Below are positions 1 to 8,741 of a DNA stretch of 64,000 nucleotides, in pieces. The first letter of the stretch is position 1, and each line of letters opens with the position of its first letter. The notes below the pieces were generated by a model. That model was not told the origin of the DNA, did not search any database, and saw only the letters and a program-made list of their open reading frames with translations. This stretch comes from Bacteriovoracaceae bacterium (lineage in GTDB: Bacteria; Bdellovibrionota; Bacteriovoracia; Bacteriovoracales; Bacteriovoracaceae): positions 169,324 to 233,323 of the forward strand of contig JAHDBN010000001.1 in NCBI GenBank assembly GCA_020630335.1, in the 5' to 3' direction. Position numbers and translations under genes: made by a program.

Positions 1-865
1 TATTTTTAATCGCCTCATGGAATGCTAAGAACTTTTTTTCTAAGTTTTTTTCATCGATTACAGTTCCATAAAGAATTCTATGTATTTTTTTCTTTTTCTC
101 TAAAGACTTATGATCATCGGGGGTTGTTTCTAAAATTTTATCTATTAAATCCAAGGCCTTATCAAAGTGCTTTTGAGACATATAGATATCTACCATTGTA
201 TGAGTCATGATTGGTGACTCTAAACTTAAATCATCTTTTATTTCTACTGCCTTTTCTTGTTTGAATGAATTTACAGTCTCTATAATATCTTCTTCAATCA
301 CCTCTTCTTTTTCTTGAGAGCTAATCTTTTTCATGTTCCAAGAATCAAACTCATCAGATTTTAAATTTATAGATGAATCAATTTCACTTTCTTTCCAGTC
401 TTCTATGTTTGATTCTTTATTTTCTTTTCCATCTATTAAATATTTTTCTCTAGCATAAAGATTACTTTCAAGCTCAATCACTTTTTCTTCTACTTCTTCA
501 TCTTGTGGGCTCATAAAAAGAATATACTTATAAGATTTCAAGGCCTCTTCATGCTTTTTTAAATTGTAACAAGAGTCTGCATATATTTTTTGAAGCTTTA
601 TATTATCTGGAGAACTTTGAACATAAGGCCTTAAAACATTATAGCTTTTACTAAACTCTTCTTGATCTAAATAGCAATGAGCCAAGACAACATGTCCAAG
701 TAAATAATCTCTATTATATTTCAAACCTTCTTTTAAAACTTGAATCGCATCGTTTAACATCCCTGCTTTTCTATAACTTTCTGCAAGTGGGGCAAACACT
801 CTACTTTTAGGATTTTTTTCATACTGATTTAAGTATTTAGATAACATGACATTTCTTGATGACAT
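1..865 (-). CDS. TPR-repeat protein, partial (C-terminus beyond window)
   Basis: This reading frame starts with ATG at 865, two bases after the pilQ stop, and stays open to the window edge (288 codons seen). The first 130 residues form helix-turn-helix pairs of tetratricopeptide type, with motifs such as AESYRKAGMLNDAIQVLKEG and SYKYILFMSPQ. An acidic, Lys/Glu/Ser-rich linker follows, and a further TPR begins near residue 230 (YMSQKHFDKALDLIDKIL). No signal peptide or lipobox is visible, so it is probably cytoplasmic, unlike the PilF/Tgl pilotins that assemble PilQ in other bacteria. Its position as last gene of the pilM-Q run suggests a pilus-related adaptor role, but that is inference. The TPR assignment is fairly safe; the function is not known. 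Confidence 0.75.
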   Translation of the reverse strand, partial: MSSRNVMLSKYLNQYEKNPKSRVFAPLAESYRKAGMLNDAIQVLKEGLKYNRDYLLGHVVLAHCYLDQEEFSKSYNVLRPYVQSSPDNIKLQKIYADSCYNLKKHEEALKSYKYILFMSPQDEEVEEKVIELESNLYAREKYLIDGKENKESNIEDWKESEIDSSINLKSDEFDSWNMKKISSQEKEEVIEEDIIETVNSFKQEKAVEIKDDLSLESPIMTHTMVDIYMSQKHFDKALDLIDKILETTPDDHKSLEKKKKIHRILYGTVIDEKNLEKKFLAFHEAIKN

Positions 866-867
866 CT

Positions 868-2619
868 TTAATCGATGACCTCAGCAAAGTCTGCGTTCTT
901 TTGATTTATTATTCTTGGTGTAATGAATACCATTAATTCTTTTCTTCTTTTTTGAGGGTTATAACCATTACTAAAGAGCCAACCAATAATTGGAATTTTT
1001 CTAAGTAAAGGCACTCCACTTTGCTCTCTAGACTCTGAAGTTTGATAAATTCCTCCTATCACAATAGTTGAACCATTATCAACAACTACATTTGTCTTAA
1101 CTGCATTCTCAGTCTTATCAGGAGGTGCTTCTCCTGATTGGGTGGTAAAACTTTCTTTTTTAAGATCAATATCAAGTTCTATCGAGCCATCTTGAGATAC
1201 AAGAGGAGTAACATTTAAAACTAGATCTGCACTTATAGGCTGATAATCTGTTTCAATAGCACCATCTATTGTGATGTTCGTTCTATAAGAAGTTTGATCA
1301 GAAGTTGAAATTGTTGCTGTTTTTTTATTCTTTGTTACTATTCGAGGCGAAGTAATTATTTTAGCTTTTCTTTCAGTTTCTAATAATCTCAGATTAAAAT
1401 CTAAATTTAAAAGTCTTTTATAGACACTTACAGTTCCTCCCAGCAAACCATTTCCAAGGGATGCGGAGTTGAAATCAAAAATTGCACTCCCTCTACCTGG
1501 TCCTGCATTTGGTCTTGCTTGATACTTACCTGTAACTCCACTATTAAGCCCAAACTCTTTATCCAAACTCTCATTAACTTCAACAATCCTAGCTTCAATC
1601 AAAACTTGTGGCACACGAGTATCTAGTAAATCTATAATCTTAGTCATCTTGTTAATGTTTTCAGCTGTATCTCTAACAATAACTTTATGAGATCTCTTAT
1701 CCATTGAAAGAGTCCCTTTACCTTTAGTTTGAAACTGTCGTATATTTTCAGCTATATCTTCAAGATCACCATGATTAATTGTAAAGATTCTGGTTTCTAT
1801 TGGATCTTCTTCTTTTAATAAATCACCATCATCCATATTCTTTTTTGCATTAGCTAAAAACTTTTCTTTAGTTATGATTTTTAAAACATTTCCATGTTTT
1901 TCAGCTACTAGCTCATTAACACTCAAAATAGAATCCAGCGCCTCATCCCAAGGAACATTGTTCATACTCAAAGAAATGCTTGATCTCTTGCTAACAGAAT
2001 CACTCATAATAATATTAAAACCAGAAGTCTCTGCTATTAAATTCATCACATCAACCAAAGGTGCATCTTTTACATTTATACTAATTGGACTCCCAATATA
2101 TCTTTTTTCCCCAGACTGAGTAAGATTTGAGATGACATCATAGGTTGCTGCCCCTTGATCTATTGGAGCTTCAGCGTAACTTTCTTCTTGATAAACAGGT
2201 GCAGCAGCTGGTGCGTCAATAACACCATCTTGAAAAGCTCCAAATCTATTTTCTATTAAAAGCTCTACTTTATCTCCACTTTTTTCAATTCTTGATTGAA
2301 CATTTTCTCTTAACTGAACCACTACTTTTATTGAATCACTATTCTCTTTTTTAGCGCTTACATAGACAGTTGATCCTGAAAACTCTGAAGTATTAATTGG
2401 CCTTAATGTTTGAGAACTTGCACTCACTCCACTTAAATTTAAAACAATCTGCTTGTTTGAAGGAACATCTGATTTATTTATCTGAAAATCTCCAGTGCTT
2501 ACAAATGTTAACCTGCTCACATCACCCGTTTGCCTAAAAGACATATTAGTAATTTGTGCACCAAAAAAATTAGCTGAAAAAATTATGCTCGATAAAATTA
2601 ATAGATTTTTAAACATCAC
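868..2619 (-). CDS. pilQ: Type IV pilus secretin PilQ
   Basis: PilQ forms the outer-membrane ring through which the type IV pilus passes. The 583-residue protein has a Sec signal (about 1-21), an AMIN peptidoglycan-binding domain (about 24-126), a secretin N0/STN domain near 185-250, an N1 domain, and the C-terminal secretin barrel. The secretin signature is plain: VPQVLIEARIVEV, then VVDNGSTIVIGGIYQ and VPLLRKIPIIGWLF, ending in ELMVFITPRII. It is shorter than many PilQ proteins and appears to have a single AMIN domain. It lies 44 bases after pilP and 2 bases before the TPR gene, in the usual pilMNOPQ order. Confidence 0.97.
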   Translation of the reverse strand: MMFKNLLILSSIIFSANFFGAQITNMSFRQTGDVSRLTFVSTGDFQINKSDVPSNKQIVLNLSGVSASSQTLRPINTSEFSGSTVYVSAKKENSDSIKVVVQLRENVQSRIEKSGDKVELLIENRFGAFQDGVIDAPAAAPVYQEESYAEAPIDQGAATYDVISNLTQSGEKRYIGSPISINVKDAPLVDVMNLIAETSGFNIIMSDSVSKRSSISLSMNNVPWDEALDSILSVNELVAEKHGNVLKIITKEKFLANAKKNMDDGDLLKEEDPIETRIFTINHGDLEDIAENIRQFQTKGKGTLSMDKRSHKVIVRDTAENINKMTKIIDLLDTRVPQVLIEARIVEVNESLDKEFGLNSGVTGKYQARPNAGPGRGSAIFDFNSASLGNGLLGGTVSVYKRLLNLDFNLRLLETERKAKIITSPRIVTKNKKTATISTSDQTSYRTNITIDGAIETDYQPISADLVLNVTPLVSQDGSIELDIDLKKESFTTQSGEAPPDKTENAVKTNVVVDNGSTIVIGGIYQTSESREQSGVPLLRKIPIIGWLFSNGYNPQKRRKELMVFITPRIINQKNADFAEVID

Positions 2620-2663
2620 GATCTCATCCTTAAGTATCTTTATTAACTATAATTTTAAGAAAA

Positions 2664-3116
2664 TTATCGTGAAATAGGAATAACTGTTTCTATATATTCT
2701 TTTTGGCCATATACATTAGTAATTTCCTCAACAAATATTAGGCCTTTTTTGAGTATTTGCTTAAGAGTAATATCTCTTCCCGCAAGCTTCATCCCTTCCG
2801 TCATAGTAACTAACTCTCTACCTCTTTTACCATTTTTAACCAAAGCTCTTTTATTGTTACTAGCAAGTATTATCGCTTTTACTTCAATTTTACTTAAATT
2901 AAGTTTTAAACCTTCAGATTTTCTATTTTTCTTAGATAATTTTTTCTTCACTTTTGATGTTTTTTTACTTGAAGATTCTTCTTCTAATCCATCAAAGTCT
3001 GGAGATTCAAAAGGATCTCTCATATCTACAGACTCATCAAAATCTAATATTTCTTCAAAGTCATCTTGAGAGCTTATTGAAAAAGATAACAATAATAAAA
3101 AAATTAAATATTTCAT
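2664..3116 (-). CDS. pilP: Type IV pilus assembly protein PilP
   Basis: PilP links the inner-membrane PilN/PilO complex to the PilQ secretin in the periplasm. The 150-residue protein has an N-terminal hydrophobic signal (about 1-16), an acidic stretch with the typical RDPF motif, a basic Lys-rich linker, and a C-terminal beta domain (about 75-150; LSKIEVKAIILASNNKRALV). PilP is commonly a lipoprotein, but this protein contains no cysteine at all, so it cannot be lipidated here. The start overlaps the pilO stop by four bases (ATGA), which implies translational coupling. Confidence 0.9.
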   Translation of the reverse strand: MKYLIFLLLLSFSISSQDDFEEILDFDESVDMRDPFESPDFDGLEEESSSKKTSKVKKKLSKKNRKSEGLKLNLSKIEVKAIILASNNKRALVKNGKRGRELVTMTEGMKLAGRDITLKQILKKGLIFVEEITNVYGQKEYIETVIPISR

Positions 3117-3715
3117 CTCTTCTTCCTATTTTTGTCTTCAGTTTCTGCCACGCTACTATAATGAAAAGTTTCAATTACAGCTTTAAAGTCAACAAGTACA
3201 TGCTTTCCAGATTTTTTTAAAGTTTTATTCTGAACCTTCAAAGAATCTATATTAAATATTCTATCTAGTTTTTTTATTTTCTCAAAAAATACTAAAAACT
3301 GTAAAAAAGTTCCCTTACCCTTGAACTCAATTCCATTTGTAATATAAAGTCCATCATGATTTTCTTTCTCGTATTTTGGTTTAAAAGAAATATCTCTAAT
3401 ATTCAGATCTCTCGCAACGGATGATAATTCTTCTAATATCACAGTCTTATCACTAATTGGTGGAATCAACTTACTTACTTTATCTAAGTTGCCTTTTGCT
3501 TCCAAAACTTTTTTTTGCAACTCATCAACAGATCCCTTACTCACAGATTTGATTTTCTTTATATCTTCTTGAATGGAATTATTATTGTTATTAATTTCTA
3601 TGATTTCACTATCTAATTCTTCCATTCGTTTGCTTTTTTCATTATAAAAGCCATAAAACTCCCATAAACCAAAAATTAAAATAATAAATGGTAAAAACTT
3701 AAAAAGCGCTTTCAA
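3113..3715 (-). CDS. pilO: Type IV pilus inner-membrane alignment protein PilO
   Basis: This 200-residue bitopic protein has one membrane span near residues 8-24, a coiled coil (about 28-85), then a ferredoxin-like periplasmic domain, as in PilO. PilO pairs with PilN and binds PilP to align the inner-membrane motor with PilQ. The sequence match is modest, as is usual for PilO, but the position between pilN and pilP, the length and the topology fit well. It overlaps both neighbours by four bases. Confidence 0.88.
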   Translation of the reverse strand: MKALFKFLPFIILIFGLWEFYGFYNEKSKRMEELDSEIIEINNNNNSIQEDIKKIKSVSKGSVDELQKKVLEAKGNLDKVSKLIPPISDKTVILEELSSVARDLNIRDISFKPKYEKENHDGLYITNGIEFKGKGTFLQFLVFFEKIKKLDRIFNIDSLKVQNKTLKKSGKHVLVDFKAVIETFHYSSVAETEDKNRKKR

Positions 3716-4314
3716 AACTTCACCACCTTAGAACTTATATTAAATTCTTCAACTCTTCTCTTTGATGGCTTCAACGTTTTTGTAACATAATTATCTAATT
3801 TTGCTTTCTTGTTTAAAAAAACCGACTCATTTAAATTTTTTAAAAACTTATTAATGCTTAAGAAAGATAAAGCATAGCCATTGATTTTAAGTTTTTCATT
3901 CTTAAGACTTATCTCTAAAATCCAAACATCTCTAGGTATATTCTCAGAAATATACTTCATTAACTTCATAGGATTATTCTTTCTATCAAAAACTTCTGAA
4001 ACAATTTTACTTTTTTCTGAAAATTCTTTTTCTTTTTTTTCTAAATCTTCTAACTTTGCTCTTTCTTTTTCTATTCCTCTTATCGATCCTTTAAGTTTTC
4101 CTCCAGCTAATCTCAAAGAAGAAACTTCTTCTTCTTTCTTAGTTATCTTCTTTCCCCATATATCTTCTAAAATAAACTGAGGGCCAAAACCTATAAGGGC
4201 ACACAAAGCAAGTAAAGAGATATTCAATCCACTATCTTTAACACTTGAACCAAGACTTCCAGCAAGGCTAGATTTCTTTGCACTCTCGTTATAATTTAAG
4301 TTAATCTTGATCAA
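3712..4314 (-). CDS. pilN: Type IV pilus alignment protein PilN
   Basis: PilN begins with the conserved cytoplasmic peptide that docks on PilM (MIKINLNYNESAKK; PilN proteins usually begin IxINLLP-like). It has one membrane span near 32-50, a coiled coil (about 58-110) and a periplasmic ferredoxin-like domain. It is 200 residues, the normal size. It sits 8 bases after pilM and overlaps pilO by four bases. Together with PilM, PilO and PilP it forms the alignment subcomplex. Confidence 0.9.
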   Translation of the reverse strand: MIKINLNYNESAKKSSLAGSLGSSVKDSGLNISLLALCALIGFGPQFILEDIWGKKITKKEEEVSSLRLAGGKLKGSIRGIEKERAKLEDLEKKEKEFSEKSKIVSEVFDRKNNPMKLMKYISENIPRDVWILEISLKNEKLKINGYALSFLSINKFLKNLNESVFLNKKAKLDNYVTKTLKPSKRRVEEFNISSKVVKF

Positions 4315-4322
4315 TCTTACTC

Positions 4323-5390
4323 CTAATCAAAATTTCTCAACGCTAGACCTAAGCACACCGCTCCTGAGTAAGTTAAATACTCAATAAGTCCTTCGCTTAT
4401 ATTGCTTTTATTTGCTAACCCAATTTTTCTTAAAGGATCCAACGTTTCTACTGAAATATCTAATACCTCAATTAAGCCTTCGACTATTCCCGGCTGTCTC
4501 AAGCTTCCCCCAGTTATGAAGCAATGCCTAATTCTATCTTCAGAGTTTGAGTTCGTATAAAAATTAACAGCATCTCCAACCATCCGAACAATTTTATCTG
4601 AGATTTTTTTTATCGCTGCTAAAACTTCATCAGGATACTTAGTACCAGTAACACCTATTTTTTTTAAATCTTCAGCCTGATTAAAATCTAAGCCTACTTC
4701 TTTTTGAATTTCTTCTGTTGCATTCACTCCACCAATAAGTAAAGTTTTCACCAAAAGAGGCATTCCATTTCTATAAACTATAATCTTTGTACTTTGCGCA
4801 CCAAAATCAATTAGCAATGTTCCTTCTTTATACTCATGAAGATAATCACTATAATTGTATTCAAAAATATTTATTAAAGATAAAACTTGTAAATCAATAA
4901 CCTTAGCTTTTAACCCAGCAGAATTTAACAATTCCATATACTGAGTAATCTCTTGATTCTTGGCTGCAGCCATTATGACATCACGATTAATATCATTAGT
5001 TTTATCCATTATATGCAATGAAATCTCAGCACTATCAATGCCAAAAGGAATAAACTGTTCTGCTTCCCAATTAACATGATCTTCAATATCATCAATTGGT
5101 CCTTCTGGAGATTTCATTGTTTTCACAACACAACCACTACCACTTAAGCCAATACAAGCTTCCTTGGATTTAATATTTCCTTCAGCCAGAGAAGATCTTA
5201 TTTGTTCAACAATTTGTGCTCTATCGTTGATTTCTTCTTCCAATATTGCTGATTCAGTCAAAGGTGCAAAAGAAAAAGACTTTAAAACAAATTGATTTTT
5301 CTTAGATTCTTTAAGTGATGCAATCTTTACAGCACTTTGGCCTATATCTAATCCAAAAATTGATGATTTATTAATTAATCCAGAAAACAC
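4323..5390 (-). CDS. pilM: Type IV pilus actin-like protein PilM
   Basis: PilM is a cytoplasmic, actin/FtsA-fold ATP-binding protein that binds the PilN N-terminus. The 355-residue sequence has the phosphate-1 motif near residue 14 (FGLDIGQSAVKIASL), the phosphate-2 motif TLLIDFGAQSTKIIV and the adenosine motif HCFITGGSLRQPGIVEGL. The length matches the family. A Shine-Dalgarno AAGGAAG precedes the ATG, and a possible -10 TATAAT lies 22 bases upstream, so pilM may have its own promoter in the 60-base gap after pilD. Confidence 0.96.
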   Translation of the reverse strand: MFSGLINKSSIFGLDIGQSAVKIASLKESKKNQFVLKSFSFAPLTESAILEEEINDRAQIVEQIRSSLAEGNIKSKEACIGLSGSGCVVKTMKSPEGPIDDIEDHVNWEAEQFIPFGIDSAEISLHIMDKTNDINRDVIMAAAKNQEITQYMELLNSAGLKAKVIDLQVLSLINIFEYNYSDYLHEYKEGTLLIDFGAQSTKIIVYRNGMPLLVKTLLIGGVNATEEIQKEVGLDFNQAEDLKKIGVTGTKYPDEVLAAIKKISDKIVRMVGDAVNFYTNSNSEDRIRHCFITGGSLRQPGIVEGLIEVLDISVETLDPLRKIGLANKSNISEGLIEYLTYSGAVCLGLALRNFD

Positions 5391-5412
5391 ATTCTTCCTT
5401 TTATATCTCTAA

Positions 5413-5418
5413 ATTATA
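5413..5418 (-). promoter_or_regulatory. Candidate -10 box upstream of pilM
   Basis: On the minus strand a perfect TATAAT lies 23-28 bases before the pilM start. A TTGTTT lies 15 bases further upstream, which is a short spacing for a -35 box. This is a sigma-70-type candidate only; AT-rich sequence produces such matches by chance. Confidence 0.3.
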
Positions 5419-5450
5419 AACTAGGTATTTCTAAAACAAAAATTTTTAGT

Positions 5451-6212
5451 TTAGCCAAAAAGAGAAATAAGTTTATTTTCAAGAAAGTTCGGATACAAAA
5501 TCTGAATACTTGATACAATTAGTATGGCTGGCCCAAAAGGAACGGGCTTATCAATTTTAGAAATTTTTCCAAAAATTAAATAAGCAAATGTAATAAAAAT
5601 GCCAAGAATACAACTCAAAGTAATTGTATGAAAAATATTAATAGGCCCCAAGTAAATACCTATTACTCCAAATAAAACGATATCTCCTCCGCCTAGTCCG
5701 ATTTGCCCGCGATACTTTTCATAGATAAGACTAAATAAAAACAAAGGAACAAAACCGACAGCTCCACCAATCAACCAATGCGTCCAAGAATATTTAAAAA
5801 TCACTAAAGATAAAAATAATGCTCCAATTACTAGATTTATTCCATGAGGAAGAATGAAATGTTTAATATCTATGAAAAATTGACAAATATATAAACTGAA
5901 AACAGCAAACAGTGTCATCATTAATAAGTAATCATAAGAAAAATTTTTATACAAATAGAGCGCTAAGAAACCTGTCGTTATTTCAATAAATGGATATAAA
6001 AAAGAAATTTTCTTTTTACAATTTTTGCATTTCCCTTTCAAGAAAATAAAACTTAAAACTGGAATATTTTCTTTCCAACTCACCATTTTTTTACAATTAG
6101 GACAATTAGATCTTTTAAAAACAATATCTTCTTCTCTAGGTATTCTATAAATTATCACGTTTAAAAAACTTCCAATTAATAATCCAAAAATAAATACAAA
6201 TGCTTCTATCAT
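5451..6212 (-). CDS. pilD: Prepilin peptidase / N-methyltransferase PilD
   Basis: PilD cleaves the PilA leader after Gly and methylates the new N-terminal Phe. The 253-residue polytopic membrane protein shows the N-terminal zinc motif of two CxxC pairs (CPNC and CKNC), the first aspartate region (FFIDIKHFILP) and the second aspartate motif GLGGGDIVLFG, all needed by this aspartic peptidase family. About eight hydrophobic segments are visible. It overlaps the upstream ABC permease by four bases and is followed by pilM, the order seen in Myxococcus (pilI-pilD-pilM). Confidence 0.96.
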   Translation of the reverse strand: MIEAFVFIFGLLIGSFLNVIIYRIPREEDIVFKRSNCPNCKKMVSWKENIPVLSFIFLKGKCKNCKKKISFLYPFIEITTGFLALYLYKNFSYDYLLMMTLFAVFSLYICQFFIDIKHFILPHGINLVIGALFLSLVIFKYSWTHWLIGGAVGFVPLFLFSLIYEKYRGQIGLGGGDIVLFGVIGIYLGPINIFHTITLSCILGIFITFAYLIFGKISKIDKPVPFGPAILIVSSIQILYPNFLENKLISLFG

Positions 6213-6952
6213 TTAAATTCTCTATTGCTAAAAATAATTAAATTAATAAAAAATATTGCCAGGGCGTAACTTAAGCCATGAGCAAAAACATAACCAAACC
6301 CATCAAAACTAAAAGATTTCTCTCCTAGTACGTTGATAATGTTTAAGTTAAAAAAATCTGGTAATAAAAAGTTAAAAGAAGACAATAAATTTTTCACTAC
6401 TCCTTCAGGGAAATACTTAGAATTTTGAATTGATTTAAAAAGATTTGAAAAAAAATAAAGACTAAGTACTAAACAAAAAGAAATATAAGAGTTTACAAAA
6501 AAAGAAAACAAATTAGATATTCCATAAACAAGAATCGCAGTTACAAATATAAAAACACTTACACAAAAGAAGTTTGAGATACTAAAACCTACAAACCAAG
6601 CATAAAGCATGTACAAAGAAATACTAATAATTACTTGATTTGAAAAAAGTATCCCTAAAGAGCTAAAACTATGTGAAAGATAAAACTTAGTTCTACTAAT
6701 TCCTTGCCCTAAAAGAAAATGAAGAGTTCCATCTTGCTCTTCTTTTTTCATGTAACTTGATCCTATTAATGCTGCTTTAGAAATTATAAAAAAAGTTAAA
6801 AAAGAAAATCCTAAATCTAGAATTGTCTTATCTACTGTTTTATATGTAACCAATGAAGTTATGAAAACAAAAAAAGTTATAAACAAAATCCCAAGCAAGG
6901 CTAAGTAAAAATGATTACTTCTAATATAATTCGTAAAAAAAAGCTTACTCAT
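6209..6952 (-). CDS. pilI: ABC-2 type permease, PilI-like
   Basis: This 247-residue protein has six hydrophobic spans in the ABC-2 permease pattern, with a cytoplasmic stretch MKKEEQDGTLHFLLGQGISRTKFYLSHS (split here across residues 67-94) typical of permeases that move or export via a partner ATPase. It overlaps the ATPase gene by eight bases. In Myxococcus xanthus, pilG-pilH-pilI lie between pilA and pilD, and PilH/PilI form an ABC transporter needed for pili. The same slot here supports the name by synteny; the substrate is unknown. Confidence 0.7.
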   Translation of the reverse strand: MSKLFFTNYIRSNHFYLALLGILFITFFVFITSLVTYKTVDKTILDLGFSFLTFFIISKAALIGSSYMKKEEQDGTLHFLLGQGISRTKFYLSHSFSSLGILFSNQVIISISLYMLYAWFVGFSISNFFCVSVFIFVTAILVYGISNLFSFFVNSYISFCLVLSLYFFSNLFKSIQNSKYFPEGVVKNLLSSFNFLLPDFFNLNIINVLGEKSFSFDGFGYVFAHGLSYALAIFFINLIIFSNREFK

Positions 6953-7550
6953 ACTTATTTATTTTTCCATTTTTTATTGTATAAACCTTATCACTTATTT
7001 CTTTTATATGCTCAGAAAGATGACTAGATATTAAAAAACTTTTACCTTCATTTCTTTGTTTAAGTATTATTTCTTTCATTTTCTCAATTGATACCTTATC
7101 TACTCCGGAAAAAGGCTCATCTAAAAGAATCAATTTGTTTTTCCCAAAAACTACTATCAAAAAAACAAGTTTTTGCATCATTCCTTTTGAGAGTTCTGAA
7201 ATCCTTTTGTTTTGAGGGATGGAAAAATTTTCAAGAACCTCAGATACTAACTTACTTTTCTTGTTTAGGATTAATGAAGTACATTCACTTACCTTTAATG
7301 ATTTATAAAACCTTAATTTCTCAGGGAGATAGTTCACTTGATAAGATAAAAAATTTTTCTCTTTATCTACTTTAATTAACCCTGATATTACCTTTAACAA
7401 AGTGCTTTTCCCCGCACCATTTGAGCCCAAAAGACCAATAATCTCTTTATCTTTTATTTCCAAGGAAAGGTTATCTAAAACTTTTTGAACTCCTCCTCTC
7501 TTGGATATAGGATAAGTCTTGGAAATGTTATTTAGATTTAGCACATTCAT
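6945..7550 (-). CDS. pilH: ABC transporter ATPase, PilH-like
   Basis: The 201-residue ATPase has Walker A GLLGSNGAGKSTLLKVISG near residue 38, a signature-like ISELSKGMMQKLVFL, Walker B NKLILLDEPFSG and the switch histidine in SHLSEH. It is a compact single domain. It partners with the permease encoded next door. Its ATG at 7550 lies inside the 5' end of the plus-strand gene that starts at 7519 or 7525, so the two genes share about 26-32 bases head to head. By gene order it corresponds to Myxococcus PilH, needed for pilus assembly. Confidence 0.75.
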   Translation of the reverse strand: MNVLNLNNISKTYPISKRGGVQKVLDNLSLEIKDKEIIGLLGSNGAGKSTLLKVISGLIKVDKEKNFLSYQVNYLPEKLRFYKSLKVSECTSLILNKKSKLVSEVLENFSIPQNKRISELSKGMMQKLVFLIVVFGKNKLILLDEPFSGVDKVSIEKMKEIILKQRNEGKSFLISSHLSEHIKEISDKVYTIKNGKINKYE

Positions 7551-8133
7551 TTTTTTTACTCTTGCACTTTATTTTAAAGTAAATATTTCTCTTCCGGAAA
7601 TTAAAAAGGAAAATAATTTTCGTTTTTCTAGAATTACGAAGAGTTTGATTGGAAATTTTAATAAATCACTTGCGAGCTTTGTATGGATTAAAACTATCCT
7701 TGACTCTGATGATCATCATCACAAAGATAAAGACAAACCATGGGAGTTTTATAGATTTCAACTTATAAGTGATCTTTATCCACTTTTTTTTGAAAACTAT
7801 GAGTTTTCACCTCTTTTTTTATCTGTCGTCCGAAACCACCCAGACAGTGCTTCAATTTTATTTGATAAAGGAATTCACTATTTTCCTAACAAGACAAATT
7901 TAAATCTTTTTGCTGCATACCATTTTTTAAGTGAAAGAAATGATAAAGATAAAGCTTATAAAATCCTAAACAGAATAATGGAAGAAAATAAAAACCTAAA
8001 TTCTATGGCCACAAGTATTTATTATTCACTTAAATCAAAAAAAATGAGTAAGAAATTTTTATCTCGAGAAATTCTAAATAGAGTGAAAGACCCTATACTT
8101 AGAAAATTTATATTAAAAAAAATTAATCAATAA
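7519..8133 (+). CDS. Predicted exported helical protein in pilG position
   Basis: A 204-residue protein with an N-terminal hydrophobic signal or anchor (about residues 5-20) and a helical remainder with weak TPR-like character (YFPNKTNLNLFAAYHFLSE, DKAYKILNRIMEENK) and a His/Asp-rich patch DSDDHHHKDKDK. I do not recognise the family. It is the only plus-strand gene in the pilus locus. ATG is available at 7519 and 7525; both lie inside the start of the ABC ATPase gene on the other strand. It ends four bases from the pilA stop, convergently. In Myxococcus the gene between pilA and pilH is pilG, so this may be an inverted functional counterpart; that is inference from position only. Confidence 0.7.
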   Translation: MEMLFRFSTFIFFTLALYFKVNISLPEIKKENNFRFSRITKSLIGNFNKSLASFVWIKTILDSDDHHHKDKDKPWEFYRFQLISDLYPLFFENYEFSPLFLSVVRNHPDSASILFDKGIHYFPNKTNLNLFAAYHFLSERNDKDKAYKILNRIMEENKNLNSMATSIYYSLKSKKMSKKFLSREILNRVKDPILRKFILKKINQ

Positions 8134-8137
8134 ACGA

Positions 8138-8650
8138 TTACCAACCAACTTGTATATGATCAAACTTTTTAACTTCGTTAACTGTCCATTGATCAGTCTT
8201 GCCATCAACATTTGAAATATTCCCAGCAGCTGCTGCTTTAAAAGATCCAGCCTCAGCACTTGACTCTGGTAATGTTGGAGCGGCTCTTCCACCCAAACTT
8301 TTTTTCCCAACGAAAAAACTCACACCTTCTCCTCCTCCAGTACAAGCTGATGATAAATCTTCATTATCTGCACTCGGAGTTAAGAAACCTGTCGTATAAA
8401 ATAAGTTTTTGAGTTCAGCTTCTGAAGGCTTATAACCCATAAAATCTAAACAAGTATGATACATTCCATACTCACCATAAAAAGTAACTTCAGCGTTATA
8501 CATTGCACTTAAAGAACCTTTCGCTTCTACAGTTCTTACCTTCGCTTGATTATTCATTAAACCTGGGACAAACATTGCTGCCAAGATTCCAATAATTGCA
8601 ACTACAACCATGAGTTCAATAAGAGTAAAACCTTTATTACTTATTTTCAT
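8138..8650 (-). CDS. pilA: Type IV major pilin PilA
   Basis: The 170-residue prepilin has a six-residue leader plus Gly, then the mature N-terminus FTLIELMVVVAIIGILAAM with the invariant Glu5, as cleaved by PilD. The globular part is Ala/Gly-rich. Only two cysteines are present, near residues 63 and 108, which could form a disulfide closing a loop; the usual C-terminal D-loop is not present in that form. A GGAG Shine-Dalgarno lies 8 bases before the ATG. It has its own upstream spacer of about 90 bases after pilC, consistent with separate strong expression. Confidence 0.96.
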   Translation of the reverse strand: MKISNKGFTLIELMVVVAIIGILAAMFVPGLMNNQAKVRTVEAKGSLSAMYNAEVTFYGEYGMYHTCLDFMGYKPSEAELKNLFYTTGFLTPSADNEDLSSACTGGGEGVSFFVGKKSLGGRAAPTLPESSAEAGSFKAAAAGNISNVDGKTDQWTVNEVKKFDHIQVGW

Positions 8651-8671
8651 ACTTAAATCTCCAATAGATTA

Positions 8672-8677
8672 ATTATA
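8672..8677 (-). promoter_or_regulatory. Candidate pilA promoter -10 box
   Basis: Read on the minus strand, TATAAT preceded by TG lies 22 bases before the pilA ATG, in the 91-base pilC-pilA spacer. No good -35 box is present at the right distance, and I found no convincing -24/-12 GG...GC element for sigma-54, which drives pilA in several other bacteria. The site is a candidate only. Confidence 0.4.
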
Positions 8678-8741
8678 CATTAGATTAAAAAAAATCATAG
8701 AAATACAAATAGTTTATTATTTTAATATTTTGACAATTTTA

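Noticed and set aside
8113..8310. Minus-strand 65-codon frame overlapping pilA
   Set aside because: It lies in another frame of pilA, which has a clear prepilin leader and Shine-Dalgarno.
8651..8741. Sigma-54 promoter for pilA
   Set aside because: No GG-N10-GC element of the right form was found; only a sigma-70-like -10 box.
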